Shown here piece after piece: positions 53,860 through 62,239 of a DNA stretch of 64,000 nt (position 1 is the stretch's first letter; the number at the start of each line of letters is the position of its first letter). This stretch comes from JAJKIV01 sp036741775 (lineage in GTDB: Bacteria > Gemmatimonadota > Gemmatimonadetes > Gemmatimonadales > Gemmatimonadaceae): positions 75,591 through 139,590 of the forward strand of contig DAINRQ010000003.1 of NCBI GenBank assembly GCA_036741775.1, written 5' to 3'. The notes beneath the pieces are model-generated. The model was given only the letters and a program-made list of their open reading frames with translations. It ran no database searches and had not been told where the DNA came from. A program made the position numbers and the translations under genes.

Positions 53860-54213
53860 ATGAGCCGATTCGTCGATTCGCAAGTGCAGCTCGAGGGCGC
53901 CGACCGGGAAGACCTGCGCCGGCTCTTCGCGATGTCGTTCTCGGAGCCGAGTCGGAGTGACGAAGATTTGAGGCACGCGGTGCTGGACTATGTGCGGGCG
54001 GCCAAGGCCAGCAGTCGAAAGCCGGAGTGGGTCATCACGTCGTTGAAGCGGGCAATCATTGACGCTGCGGCAGCCCGAATCAGCTATCGAGCGGCGAACG
54101 AGCTGACGGACCGCGTGGTCCGCTGGTTCATTGATGGCTACTACGGCCCGGACGCGGTGCAAGGGGAGCGGGGGATCGAGCTCCGCCTCAACCACGCGCC
54201 GCGCGTCAGCTGA
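53860..54213 (+). CDS. Small helical protein of unknown function
   Basis: 117 aa from the ATG at 53860, which follows GGCAGAG. Predicted mostly helical and soluble, with charged blocks (GADREDLRRLFAMSF, EWVITSLKRAIIDAAAARISY, LTDRVVRWFIDGYYGPD). No family recognised. Its 245-bp leader contains TATACA and a CGTTAGC, but no convincing promoter. It ends 176 bp before the Ser/Thr kinase. Confidence 0.65.
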   Translation: MSRFVDSQVQLEGADREDLRRLFAMSFSEPSRSDEDLRHAVLDYVRAAKASSRKPEWVITSLKRAIIDAAAARISYRAANELTDRVVRWFIDGYYGPDAVQGERGIELRLNHAPRVS

Positions 54214-54316
54214 GCGGACGAATCCGGGCACGACTCTATCGGTCACCCGTCCTGAGCGATATCCTCGGCGCGACGAACTGCGTCGAGGGCACCCTTCGCG
54301 CGTATCCGTTACATTG

Positions 54317-54346
54317 TTGACCCAGAGTTGCCCGGAGCCGTATTGT
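54317..54346 (+). promoter_or_regulatory. Sigma70 promoter of the Ser/Thr kinase gene
   Basis: TTGACC (54317-54322), 18-bp spacer, TATTGT (54341-54346), about 44 bp before the ATG. The predicted start point falls in the inverted repeat that follows. Confidence 0.6.
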
Positions 54347-54349
54347 GCG

Positions 54350-54373
54350 GTCTATTAGGATCCGCTAATAGAC
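54350..54373. promoter_or_regulatory. Perfect inverted repeat at the kinase transcription start
   Basis: GTCTATTAG-GATCCG-CTAATAGAC: 9-bp arms, AT-rich. It lies at the predicted +1, so it could be an operator blocking RNA polymerase or a 5' hairpin in the mRNA. Confidence 0.6.
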
Positions 54374-54389
54374 GAGCTCGTCAAACTAC

Positions 54390-56357
54390 ATGACCGCAAC
54401 TCGCCCAGAACCCAGCATCGACCTTTCCGAGCTCGAGCGCGACTACATCGTCAAGCGCGAGCTGGGCAAGGGTGGCATGGGGTCTGTCTTCCTCGCGCGG
54501 CACCGCACCGCGGGGCACGACGTTGCGATCAAGGTCATCGCGTCGAAATACATCGCCGACGCGGACGCGCTGTCGAGGTTCGAGCGCGAAGCTCGCCTCA
54601 TGGCGCGTATTCGACACCCCAACATCGTTCACCAGTACGAGCTACGCCGTCTCCGCGGCGGTCACGTCGCGCTCGTCATGCAGTACGTGCGCGGCGAATC
54701 GCTCATTACGATTCTGCGCCGGCGCGGGAAGCTTCGCTTCGACGAGTGTACGCAGATCCTGCGGGACATCGGGCTCGCGCTGGAGCACGCGCACGCAAAC
54801 GGCATCATTCACCGCGACGTCAAGCCGCACAACATTCTGATCGACGCGGACAAGGGCGTCGCGCTGCTGTCCGACTTCGGCATCGCGAAGGCGACGCAGG
54901 GTGACGCCGAGGTCACCGCGACGGGCATGGCTATCGGGACGCCGGCGTATATGGCGCCGGAACAGATCGACAACGCTGCCGTCGACGGTCGTGCGGATCT
55001 GTACAGTCTCGGCGTGGTCGGATGGGAGATGCTCTCGGGACGCCGTGCCTGGGAGGGCGAGAGCCTCTTCGGCATCATCTACAAGCAGAAGCACCAGGAC
55101 CTCGCACCGCTCACGCTGCTGCGACCGGATACACCGCAGCGGCTGCTCCTCTCACTCGAGGGAGCGCTCGAGAAGGATGCGGCGCGGCGGTGGAGCTCCG
55201 CGTCGGAGTTCGTGGAGCAGTTGCGGTCCGACACGCCTACGCCGGCCATGCTGCGACGGCGCGAAGCGGCGGGTGCGCTGCTGTCGACCGGTGAGGCGTC
55301 TGCCGAGCCGCCATCGGCGGGCGCCGCGACCATCCCGTTCCGTCGCGCGAACGAAGGCACGCCAGCGACCGCGCAGCCGGCGCTGGAGGCACAGAACGGT
55401 CGCGCGGATGCGGCTGGGGGGTCACCGTCGTCGGCGCGTATCGCGCTGCTCATCGCCGGCAGTGCCATCGCCGGGGCATTTGCGTTCTACCTCCTGTTCG
55501 GTGCCGGTGGGAGCACGAACGTGGACGCGGCGCCGCGGCCTAACGCGGCGGCGACGAGCCAGATGCCGCCGCGCGGGGTAGGCGGGCCGCCCGCGCAGCG
55601 CACGCCACCGACGGGTGCGCTCGGCGGCGTCGAGGCCGGGAGCTCGGTATCGATCGTTCCGGACGCGCCGGCGATTGGGGAGCGTATTGCCGCCGAGCGT
55701 CTCGTCGAGACGCCGGAGCGCCCAGGGGACGCAGCACCGTCGGCGCCCCCGGATCCGCTCGCGCCGGGTTCGCCGATCATCGGCGCTGTTCCCTCTGCGC
55801 CCGGCGGGGCGGCTTCGGGTGGCCGCGCGACGGGAGAGGCCGACCCGCGTTCGCGCGCGCTCGCGACCGCCGCCGCGGCGCTCCTCCGGTCGAGGCAACC
55901 CGAAGCGGCCCGCCGAATGATCGACAGTGCGCTCGCGATCACCCCGGCCGATGCCGACGCGTACGCGTTACGCGCGCGCGCCAACGCCGCCCGCGGCGAC
56001 CTGCGTGCTGCGTGGGCCGACGCCGAGGTGACCGAGCGTCTCGGCGACAGCTGGCAGGCGCAGACGCTCATCGCGACGTTCGAGGCGCGTGTGGGTGAAC
56101 GGCGGGCGGCGCTGAACCGTCTCGCAGCGCTCGCGCGCACCGTTCCCACGCGGGTTCCCTATACGCCGGTGCAGGGAACGCGACTGGCGATGGCGTACGT
56201 CGCGGTCGGTGATTCCCGCCGGGCGCTCACCGCGCTCCTGAAGACGCGCGACGACGGGACGCTCGCGGCGGCGCTGAAGGACCCGGCCTTCGACCCCGTT
56301 CGCGGCGAGCCGCGGTTTCGCGACATTCTCCGCGCCGTCGCGCCCGACACGCAGTAG
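54390..56357 (+). CDS. Transmembrane Ser/Thr protein kinase with C-terminal TPR region
   Basis: 655 aa. Kinase domain (about 18-285): GKGGMGSVFLA, catalytic Lys48 in VAIKV, HRDVKPHN, DFGIAKA, GTPAYMAPEQ. A Pro/Ala-rich linker, one TM helix (ARIALLIAGSAIAGAFAFYLLF, about 349-370), then a Pro/Gly-rich external segment and TPR-like repeats (about 485-650). PknB-like layout without PASTA domains, so the external sensor differs. It has its own promoter with a palindrome; no phosphatase gene is adjacent. Confidence 0.93.
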   Translation: MTATRPEPSIDLSELERDYIVKRELGKGGMGSVFLARHRTAGHDVAIKVIASKYIADADALSRFEREARLMARIRHPNIVHQYELRRLRGGHVALVMQYVRGESLITILRRRGKLRFDECTQILRDIGLALEHAHANGIIHRDVKPHNILIDADKGVALLSDFGIAKATQGDAEVTATGMAIGTPAYMAPEQIDNAAVDGRADLYSLGVVGWEMLSGRRAWEGESLFGIIYKQKHQDLAPLTLLRPDTPQRLLLSLEGALEKDAARRWSSASEFVEQLRSDTPTPAMLRRREAAGALLSTGEASAEPPSAGAATIPFRRANEGTPATAQPALEAQNGRADAAGGSPSSARIALLIAGSAIAGAFAFYLLFGAGGSTNVDAAPRPNAAATSQMPPRGVGGPPAQRTPPTGALGGVEAGSSVSIVPDAPAIGERIAAERLVETPERPGDAAPSAPPDPLAPGSPIIGAVPSAPGGAASGGRATGEADPRSRALATAAAALLRSRQPEAARRMIDSALAITPADADAYALRARANAARGDLRAAWADAEVTERLGDSWQAQTLIATFEARVGERRAALNRLAALARTVPTRVPYTPVQGTRLAMAYVAVGDSRRALTALLKTRDDGTLAAALKDPAFDPVRGEPRFRDILRAVAPDTQ

Positions 56358-56405
56358 GCATCGCGGCGCCGCCGGCGATCGGCACTTCCATCCACCAGCG
56401 ACCGC

Positions 56406-57470
56406 CTAACGTCGCCCGTTGACGGCGCGATCGGCCGTCTCGTCCGCCTCGCGGGCGTCGGCCTCGGTAGGCGTGGGCGCTTCCTGCTTGGTCGCCGCTT
56501 CCGGTTCGTAGCTCAGCGCGACGTACACCGGAAAGTGGTCCGACCCCACGTACGGCAGGCGCCGCATCTCGATCAGCCGCAAGTCCGGCGAGTGAAACAC
56601 GTGGTCGAGCGGGTACCGGAACCCGGGGTACCGCGCGTGGAACGTGCTGATGAAACCACGCCCTTTTCGCGGATCGACGAGGCGACTCAGCTTCTGGAAG
56701 AGCCGCGTCGTGCGCGACCAGGCCACGTCGTTCAGGTCTCCGCACACCACCACCGGGAGCGGTGAATCCGCCACGCGACGCCCGACGATGATCAGCTCCG
56801 CGTCGCGCTCCGTCGATTCGTCGTCCTCCGACGGCGCCGGCGGCCGCGGATGCACGCAGTTGAGCCACACGCGTACGTTGCTTGGCAGTCGCACTTTCGC
56901 CTGCATCGACGGCACGTCGCGTTCGACGAGGAAGTCGATCGCGGTCTCCTCGAGCGGGTAGCGCGAGTAGAGCAGCATCCCGTACGTGTTCCACAGCGGG
57001 CGCTCGAGCGTATGCGGGTGCGTATGGCGCAGGGCGTCGAGCCGTTCGTGCCACCACTCGTCGGTCTCGACGCAGAGCAGGACGTCTGCATCCGCGTCGC
57101 GAAGCGCCGGGACGAGGCGGTCGGCCGCGCGATTGGTCTGCAGCACGTTCGACACAACGACCGACAGCGTGCACTCCGGTACGGGGCGCCTGGCGCGTTG
57201 TACCTCGCGTGGGGCGAGACGCGTGTAGCGCCACACCATGCCGAGCTGGTACGCGAGCGCGAGCGTGAGCGCCGCCGTGAAGGCAATGTGCCAGCCGTCC
57301 CGCCACCGGCCCGTCTCGATCCAGAGGGCGAGCGATGCGATGCCGATTGTCGCGACCTGGACGCGAGGGAAGTCCCAGACGCGAATCCACCAGGCCTTGG
57401 ACCGAAGCAGCGAGAGTCCGGTCACGACGACGGCGAAGCCGCCGAGGATGAGGGCGATCGTTTCGCTCAC
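56406..57470 (-). CDS. Membrane-anchored endonuclease/exonuclease/phosphatase-family protein
   Basis: 354 aa from the GTG at 57470, which has a strong GGAGGGG ribosome site. Three N-terminal hydrophobic segments are followed by an EEP domain: VVVSNVLQTNRAADRL, CVETDEWW (Glu ligand), NTYGMLLYSRYP, CGDLNDVAWSRTT (Asp/Asn), YVGSDHFPVY (catalytic His). This is the YafD-like layout. Nucleic acid or phosphodiester substrate unknown. The TAG stop is inside GCCTAACG. Confidence 0.87.
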   Translation of the reverse strand: MSETIALILGGFAVVVTGLSLLRSKAWWIRVWDFPRVQVATIGIASLALWIETGRWRDGWHIAFTAALTLALAYQLGMVWRYTRLAPREVQRARRPVPECTLSVVVSNVLQTNRAADRLVPALRDADADVLLCVETDEWWHERLDALRHTHPHTLERPLWNTYGMLLYSRYPLEETAIDFLVERDVPSMQAKVRLPSNVRVWLNCVHPRPPAPSEDDESTERDAELIIVGRRVADSPLPVVVCGDLNDVAWSRTTRLFQKLSRLVDPRKGRGFISTFHARYPGFRYPLDHVFHSPDLRLIEMRRLPYVGSDHFPVYVALSYEPEAATKQEAPTPTEADAREADETADRAVNGRR

Positions 57471-57568
57471 GCTCCCCTCCTGAGCAACGCTAGTGCCGCC
57501 GCCCGGCAATTCGAGACGGAGCCCGCGTTCCCGCGGCAATTTGAGCGGTCGCCGCCAGGAAATGCGAA

Positions 57569-57598
57569 GAGCGGCGTGGATTGGAGCCCACGCCGCTC
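57569..57598 (-). terminator. Hairpin terminator downstream of tRNA-Asn
   Basis: 11-bp perfect stem GAGCGGCGTGG/CCACGCCGCTC with an 8-base loop. On the minus strand it is followed by TTCGCATTT and lies 33 bp past the tRNA 3' end. Confidence 0.65.
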
Positions 57599-57631
57599 AT
57601 CACATTGACTAGTATGCTCGTACTTAAGAGG

Positions 57632-57704
57632 CTCCCGAGGAGGGACTCGAACCCCCGACCCGGTGATTAACAGTCACCTGCTCTACCACCTGAGCTACTC
57701 GGGA
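57632..57704 (-). tRNA. tRNA-Asn (anticodon GTT)
   Basis: 73 nt on the complement: acceptor TCCCGAG/CTCGGGA, D region AGCTCAGGTGGTAGAGC, anticodon arm GTGAC-TGTTAAT-CAC giving GTT, T arm CGGGGGTTCGAGTCCCTC, discriminator G. CCA is not encoded. Confidence 0.97.
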
Positions 57705-57757
57705 ATGAGCCCGAAAGCTAGAACCAGCGCAGAACCCGGTCAAGCGAGCGCGGTCGC

Positions 57758-58597
57758 GTGACCGCGCTCCCTGCATCGGCGCTCGCTCCCGCGCGCAGCG
57801 GTGAACGCCGACCCATCGCCATTATCACCGGCGCGTCGAGCGGCATCGGCCGCGAATTCGCCGAGCTCTTCGCGCGCGATGGCTACGATCTCATCCTCGT
57901 CGCCCGCCGCCGTGAGTCGCTCGAGCAGCTGGCTCGCGCGCTTGCCGACCGGCACGGGGTCTCGTGCGACCCCTTCGCCGCCGACCTCACGCGCCGCCTG
58001 GAGCGAGAGCATCTCGCGGCGCGCATTCGCACGGTCGACCCGCACATCGAAGCGCTCGTGAACAACGCCGGCATCGGGACCCACGGCTACTTCCACGAGA
58101 CGGACCTCGAGCGCGAGCTCGACATCATCGAGCTGAACATCGCGGCGGTCACGCACATAACGAAGGTGGTGCTGCCCGGGATGCTCGAGCGCCGCCGCGG
58201 GCGCATTCTCAACGTGTCGTCGGTCGCGGCGTTTCAGCCCGGCCCGCTCATGGCCGTGTACTACGCGTCCAAAGCGTTCGTCCAGTCCCTGAGCGAAGCG
58301 CTCGCCGAAGAGGTGGAGGGAAGCGGGGTCACCGTGACGGCCATCTGCCCCGGGCCAACCGTTACCGAGTTCCATTCGGCGGCCGGCATCTCGGCCACGG
58401 CGCCGACGGTCGGCGCACCGAGCATGTCATCGCGCGAGGTCGCGGAGGTTGCGTATCGCGAAGCTGCGCGCGGCAAGCGTGTCGTCGTGACGGGGTTGCG
58501 CAACAAGGTCGTGGTGCTCGCGAATCGCCTGCTTTCACGGCGGCGAATGACCCGCATCGTCAGGCGCCTGCAGGAACGCCGGCGCGAAGGGCGCTGA
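57758..58597 (+). CDS. Classical short-chain dehydrogenase/reductase
   Basis: 279 aa, GTG start. NAD(P) motif TGASSGIG, NNAGIGTHG, Ser in NVSSVAAF, Tyr-Lys in YYASKAFVQSLSEAL, and PGPTVTEF. This is the DltE/YqjQ-like branch of SDRs with a basic C-terminus (RRRMTRIVRRLQERRR). Substrate unknown. It ends 5 bp before the convergent uvrA stop. Confidence 0.88.
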   Translation: MTALPASALAPARSGERRPIAIITGASSGIGREFAELFARDGYDLILVARRRESLEQLARALADRHGVSCDPFAADLTRRLEREHLAARIRTVDPHIEALVNNAGIGTHGYFHETDLERELDIIELNIAAVTHITKVVLPGMLERRRGRILNVSSVAAFQPGPLMAVYYASKAFVQSLSEALAEEVEGSGVTVTAICPGPTVTEFHSAAGISATAPTVGAPSMSSREVAEVAYREAARGKRVVVTGLRNKVVVLANRLLSRRRMTRIVRRLQERRREGR

Positions 58598-58602
58598 CGG
58601 TA

Positions 58603-61521
58603 CTACGAGGCTCGCGCGCGCACTCGCGGACGCGCCGACTTGCGCGGGGCCGACGTCGGGCCCGTGAGATGATCGCGCAACCAGCGGCCCGTGTGTGACG
58701 CCTCCACGCGCACGATCTCCTCCGGGCGCCCCATCGCCACGACCTCGCCTCCGCGATCGCCGGCGTCGGGCCCGAGATCGATGATCCAATCGGCGAGCTT
58801 GATGACGTCGAGGTTGTGCTCGATGAGCACGAGCGTGTGCCCGGCATCGACCAGGCGGTCGAGTACTCCGGCGAGCTTGCGGATGTCCTCGAGGTGCAGG
58901 CCCGTGGTGGGCTCGTCCATGATGTAGAGCTTCTTGCCTCCGGAGCGCTTCGCGAGCGCGAGCTCGCGAGCGATCTTGATGCGCTGCGCCTCGCCGCCCG
59001 AGAGCGTCGTCGCAGGCTGGCCAAGGCGGAGGTAGCCCAACCCGACCTGCTGCAACTGCCAGAGCGCTTGCCCGAGCCTCTCCTCGTACGGGAAGAAGCG
59101 GATAGCCTGATCGACGGTCATCTGCAGCACGTCGTGGATGCTCTTGCCGTGCACGAGCACGCCGAGCACGTCGGGGCGAAAGCGCTTTCCGCCGCAGTGG
59201 TCGCAGGGCACGAACACGTCGGCCATGAAGACCATCTCGACCTCGAGATACCCGGCGCCCTCGCAGTGCTCGCAACGGCCGCCATCCACGTTGAAGCTGA
59301 AGGTGCTCGGCGTGTAGCGCCGCTGCCGGGCGAGCGGCGCGTCGGCGAACAGCTTGCGAATCTCGTCGAACGCCTTCACGTAGGTCACGGGGTTCGACCG
59401 GGGCGTTTTCCCGATCGGCTCCTGGTCGATCAGCACCACGTCGTCGAGCGCTTCGAAGCCAGTCATGTCGCTGAATGCCCCGACCCGCTCGCCGAGGTGC
59501 TGCTTGGCCGAATGCTCGCCGGTCAACCGCGTTTCGAGCGCGCGATACAGCACGTCGTGGACGAGCGTACTCTTGCCCGATCCCGACACCCCGGTCACGA
59601 CGGTCAGCGCGCCTAACGGGATGCGGACGTCCACGCTCTTCAGGTTGTGCTCGCGCGCGCCGCTCAAGGTGATCCATCGCGGGCCGAGATGGCGCCGCTC
59701 GGCCGGGAGGGGAATCGACCGAGCGCCCGTGAGGTACTGGCCCGTCAGCGGACTTTCCGACGCGCGAGCCATTGGCCCCGCGAACACGATCTGACCGCCA
59801 TGTTCGCCGCTGGCCGGTCCCAGCTCCACCATGTAATCGGCGACGCGCATGGCTTCGGGGTCGTGCTCGACGACCAACACCGTGTTGCCGCCGTCGCGCA
59901 GCCGCAGGAGGAGCCGGAGCAGCCGGTCCATGTCGCGCGGGTGGAGGCCAATGGACGGCTCATCGAGGACGTAAAGCGTGTCCACGAGCTGGGACCCTAA
60001 CGAGTTCGCGAGCCCGATCCGCTGTGCCTCGCCGCCGGAAAGCGTGCGTGTTCCACGGTTGAGCGTGAGGTAATTGAGTCCCACGTCGCACAGGAACTGC
60101 ACCCGGTCGCGTGCTTCCTTGAGGATGTGCTCCGCGACCTGCCGGTCGAAGTGCGTCAGCGTAAGGCCGGAGAGCCATGCCATCAGGCGGTCGACCGGAA
60201 GCTCCGCGGTCTGGGCAATCGTGCGGCCGTCGATCCGAACGTGCAACGACTCGGGCTTGAGCTTGGTGCCCTGACAGGTGGGGCACTCCCGCGCACTCTG
60301 GTACTGCCGCAGGAACACGCGGATGTACTGCTTGTAGCGCTTCTCCTCGAGGTCGACGAGGAAGGGGAGAATCCCCTTGTACCCGCGCGCCTTCGTTCGG
60401 AGCAGCGTGTCCCGATGCGCCTCGGAGAGCTGGCGCCAGGGTACATCCATGGGGATGCCTTCGCGCTTCGCGAACTCGGCGAGCGCCCGCCGCTTGCCGT
60501 CGTAGCGTGGCTTCGTCCACGGGTCGATCGCGCCGTCGCGCAGTGACCGATCGGGGTAGGGGATGATGAGCCCCTCGTCGTACTCCAGGACCGCGCCGAA
60601 GCCGTTGCACGTGGGGCACGCACCGCGCGGGTTGTTGAAGGAAAAGAGCTGTGGCGTGGGTGCGGGCGCGCGGGTGCCGTCGTTAGGGCATTGAAAGCGC
60701 TCCGTGAACCGCAGAGATCCTGCGTCTCGGGAACCGGGAACAGGAAACGGGGAGCCCGAGCTGCCTTCCGCGCGCCCCGTTCCCGGTTCCCCCCGCCCGG
60801 TTCCCAGGATGATGACGCAGTCCCCGTCCCCCTCTCTGAACGCCGTGCCCACTGCGTCCGCGAGTCGGCCGGACGCCTCGGCGGAAGCCGTCAGGCGGTC
60901 CACCACTACCAGGAGATCCTTCGCCGTCGTCAGGTCGACGCGCTCCGATGCAACGTCGTCGAGGTGCAGGATGCGGCCACCGACCGAGACGCGCACGAAA
61001 CCCTGCGCGCGGAGGTTCTCGACGACGACATCGTGCGTGACCTTTGGCGAGAGGATCAGCGGAAATGCGACGGCGAACCGCGTTCCCTCGGGCAGCGCGA
61101 GCACCGCGTCCACCACCGATTGCACCGTGTCGGGCTTGAGCTCGCGGCCGCACACGGGGCAGAACGTCCGGCCGATGCGCGCCCACAGCAGACGGAGGTA
61201 ATCGTAGATCTCCGTGGCCGTGCCGACCGTCGAGCGCGATGTCTTCGTCGGGTTCTTCTGCTCGATCGCCACGGCCGGCGAGAGCCCCTCGATGGAGTCG
61301 ACATCCGGCTTCTCCATGCGCTCGAGGAACTGCCTCGCGTACGCCGACAGCGACTCGACGTAGCGGCGTTGCCCTTCGGCGTAAATGGTATCGAATGCGA
61401 GCGACGACTTCCCCGAGCCTGACGGTCCGGTGATGACCGTGTAGCTCCGTCGCGGGATCTCGAGGTCGAATCCCTTCAGGTTGTGCTGGCGTGCTCCGCG
61501 CACGACGATCGCATCCTTCAC
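58603..61521 (-). CDS. uvrA: Excinuclease ABC subunit A, with an in-frame repeat insertion
   Basis: 972 aa from the GTG at 61521. DNA-damage recognition in nucleotide-excision repair. ATPase I has Walker A TGPSGSGKSS (31-40) and signature LSGGEAQRIGLA; ATPase II has GVSGSGKST and LSGGEAQRIKIA. Zinc-type motifs CPTCNGFG, CPTCQGTK, CEHCEGAG and CDHCGGKR are present, but the first module reads CPND where E. coli has CPxC, so one ligand is missing. Residues about 240-270, next to it, are encoded by a GGGAACC-type palindromic repeat absent from other UvrA proteins I know. uvrB is not adjacent. Confidence 0.96.
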   Translation of the reverse strand: MKDAIVVRGARQHNLKGFDLEIPRRSYTVITGPSGSGKSSLAFDTIYAEGQRRYVESLSAYARQFLERMEKPDVDSIEGLSPAVAIEQKNPTKTSRSTVGTATEIYDYLRLLWARIGRTFCPVCGRELKPDTVQSVVDAVLALPEGTRFAVAFPLILSPKVTHDVVVENLRAQGFVRVSVGGRILHLDDVASERVDLTTAKDLLVVVDRLTASAEASGRLADAVGTAFREGDGDCVIILGTGRGEPGTGRAEGSSGSPFPVPGSRDAGSLRFTERFQCPNDGTRAPAPTPQLFSFNNPRGACPTCNGFGAVLEYDEGLIIPYPDRSLRDGAIDPWTKPRYDGKRRALAEFAKREGIPMDVPWRQLSEAHRDTLLRTKARGYKGILPFLVDLEEKRYKQYIRVFLRQYQSARECPTCQGTKLKPESLHVRIDGRTIAQTAELPVDRLMAWLSGLTLTHFDRQVAEHILKEARDRVQFLCDVGLNYLTLNRGTRTLSGGEAQRIGLANSLGSQLVDTLYVLDEPSIGLHPRDMDRLLRLLLRLRDGGNTVLVVEHDPEAMRVADYMVELGPASGEHGGQIVFAGPMARASESPLTGQYLTGARSIPLPAERRHLGPRWITLSGAREHNLKSVDVRIPLGALTVVTGVSGSGKSTLVHDVLYRALETRLTGEHSAKQHLGERVGAFSDMTGFEALDDVVLIDQEPIGKTPRSNPVTYVKAFDEIRKLFADAPLARQRRYTPSTFSFNVDGGRCEHCEGAGYLEVEMVFMADVFVPCDHCGGKRFRPDVLGVLVHGKSIHDVLQMTVDQAIRFFPYEERLGQALWQLQQVGLGYLRLGQPATTLSGGEAQRIKIARELALAKRSGGKKLYIMDEPTTGLHLEDIRKLAGVLDRLVDAGHTLVLIEHNLDVIKLADWIIDLGPDAGDRGGEVVAMGRPEEIVRVEASHTGRWLRDHLTGPTSAPRKSARPRVRARAS
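60727..60805. repeat. GGGAACC/GGTTCCC palindromic repeat inside uvrA
   Basis: Left arm TCGGGAACCGGGAAC...ACGGGG (60727-60752) is complementary, with gaps, to the right arm CCCCGTTCCCGGTTCC...CCGGTTCCC (60774-60805). It codes, in the uvrA frame, for GTGRGEPGTGR ... SPFPVPGSR. The same kind of element lies in the ABC transporter gene at 63383-63507. Confidence 0.8.
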
Positions 61522-61579
61522 GGGGGGAAAGCTAACCCGGAGAGGGGCGAAGAAACACCGGAGGACGGCGCCTCGCGAC

Positions 61580-61843
61580 CTAACGAAGCCGGCGAAGCAG
61601 TCTCCCGGCGAGGAGCACGACGATCGCGCCGAGCGTGGCGATGCCCAGCGACCGAAGGTCGAGCGCACCGGCGGTAATGCGCCCCCACCCGAAGGCGCTA
61701 CCGATCAAGCCGCCGATGAACGCCCCGGCGATGCCGAGGACGACGGTGACGATGCATCCCGAGGGGTCGCGGCCCGGAACGAGGAACTTCGCCAATGACC
61801 CGGCGAGCAGTCCCAGCAATACCCAATAGAGCCAGAGTGGCAA
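61580..61843 (-). CDS. GlsB/YeaQ/YmgE-family membrane protein (copy 1)
   Basis: 87 aa. Three hydrophobic segments with family motifs: LLGLLAGSLAKFLVPGRDP, GIAGAFIGGLIGSAFGWG, and a third helix at GIATLGAIVVLLAG. Small inner-membrane stress proteins of unclear role. It is the second of two paralogs in a row; the stop lies in a CCTAACG motif. Confidence 0.88.
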   Translation of the reverse strand: MPLWLYWVLLGLLAGSLAKFLVPGRDPSGCIVTVVLGIAGAFIGGLIGSAFGWGRITAGALDLRSLGIATLGAIVVLLAGRLLRRLR

Positions 61844-61870
61844 CCCTCACTCCCCTCCCGTGCAACGAAC

Positions 61871-61905
61871 GGCCCCGGACGCCTACTGTGCAGACGTCCG
61901 GGGCC
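61871..61905. terminator. Hairpin between the two GlsB-like genes
   Basis: 11-bp stem GGCCCCGGACG/CGTCCGGGGCC with a 13-base loop. It has no T-tract, but its position just after the upstream copy (stop at 61920 on the minus strand) suits a terminator or mRNA-stability hairpin. Confidence 0.6.
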
Positions 61906-61919
61906 GCGACGCGACTGCG

Positions 61920-62183
61920 TCAGATCGTGGTACGCGTGCGTGTGGTCAGACGATAGATCCAAAGTAGCAGCATCGAGCCAAGCACAGCCAGGACGATGCT
62001 CCAGATCGAGAAGCCGTTGAGCCCCGCGCCGGTGATCATGTTGCCAAGGAAACCACCGAGGAACGCGCCGACGATACCGATGAGCATCGTGACGATGATC
62101 CCGCCAGGGTCACGGCCCGGCATTAGTGCCTTGGCGATCGCGCCCGCCACGAGCCCAAGCACGATCCAAGCGAGAATGGTCAT
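61920..62183 (-). CDS. GlsB/YeaQ/YmgE-family membrane protein (copy 2)
   Basis: 87 aa from the ATG at 62183, preceded by GGAGGA. Motifs WIVLGLVAGAIAKALMPGRDPGG, GIVGAFLGGFLGNM, and a third helix IWSIVLAVLGSMLLLWIY; the C-terminus is Thr/Arg-rich. Same fold as copy 1 with about half the positions alike by eye, so a fairly old duplication. Confidence 0.9.
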   Translation of the reverse strand: MTILAWIVLGLVAGAIAKALMPGRDPGGIIVTMLIGIVGAFLGGFLGNMITGAGLNGFSIWSIVLAVLGSMLLLWIYRLTTRTRTTI

Positions 62184-62239
62184 ATCCAATTCCTCCGAGG
62201 GGTGGGTTTGCACACCGCTGATAAAGCAACGAGCGTACC

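Noticed and set aside
58816..59616. Long open frame opposite uvrA
   Set aside because: Antisense shadow: no start context, no recognisable domain, and uvrA is certain.
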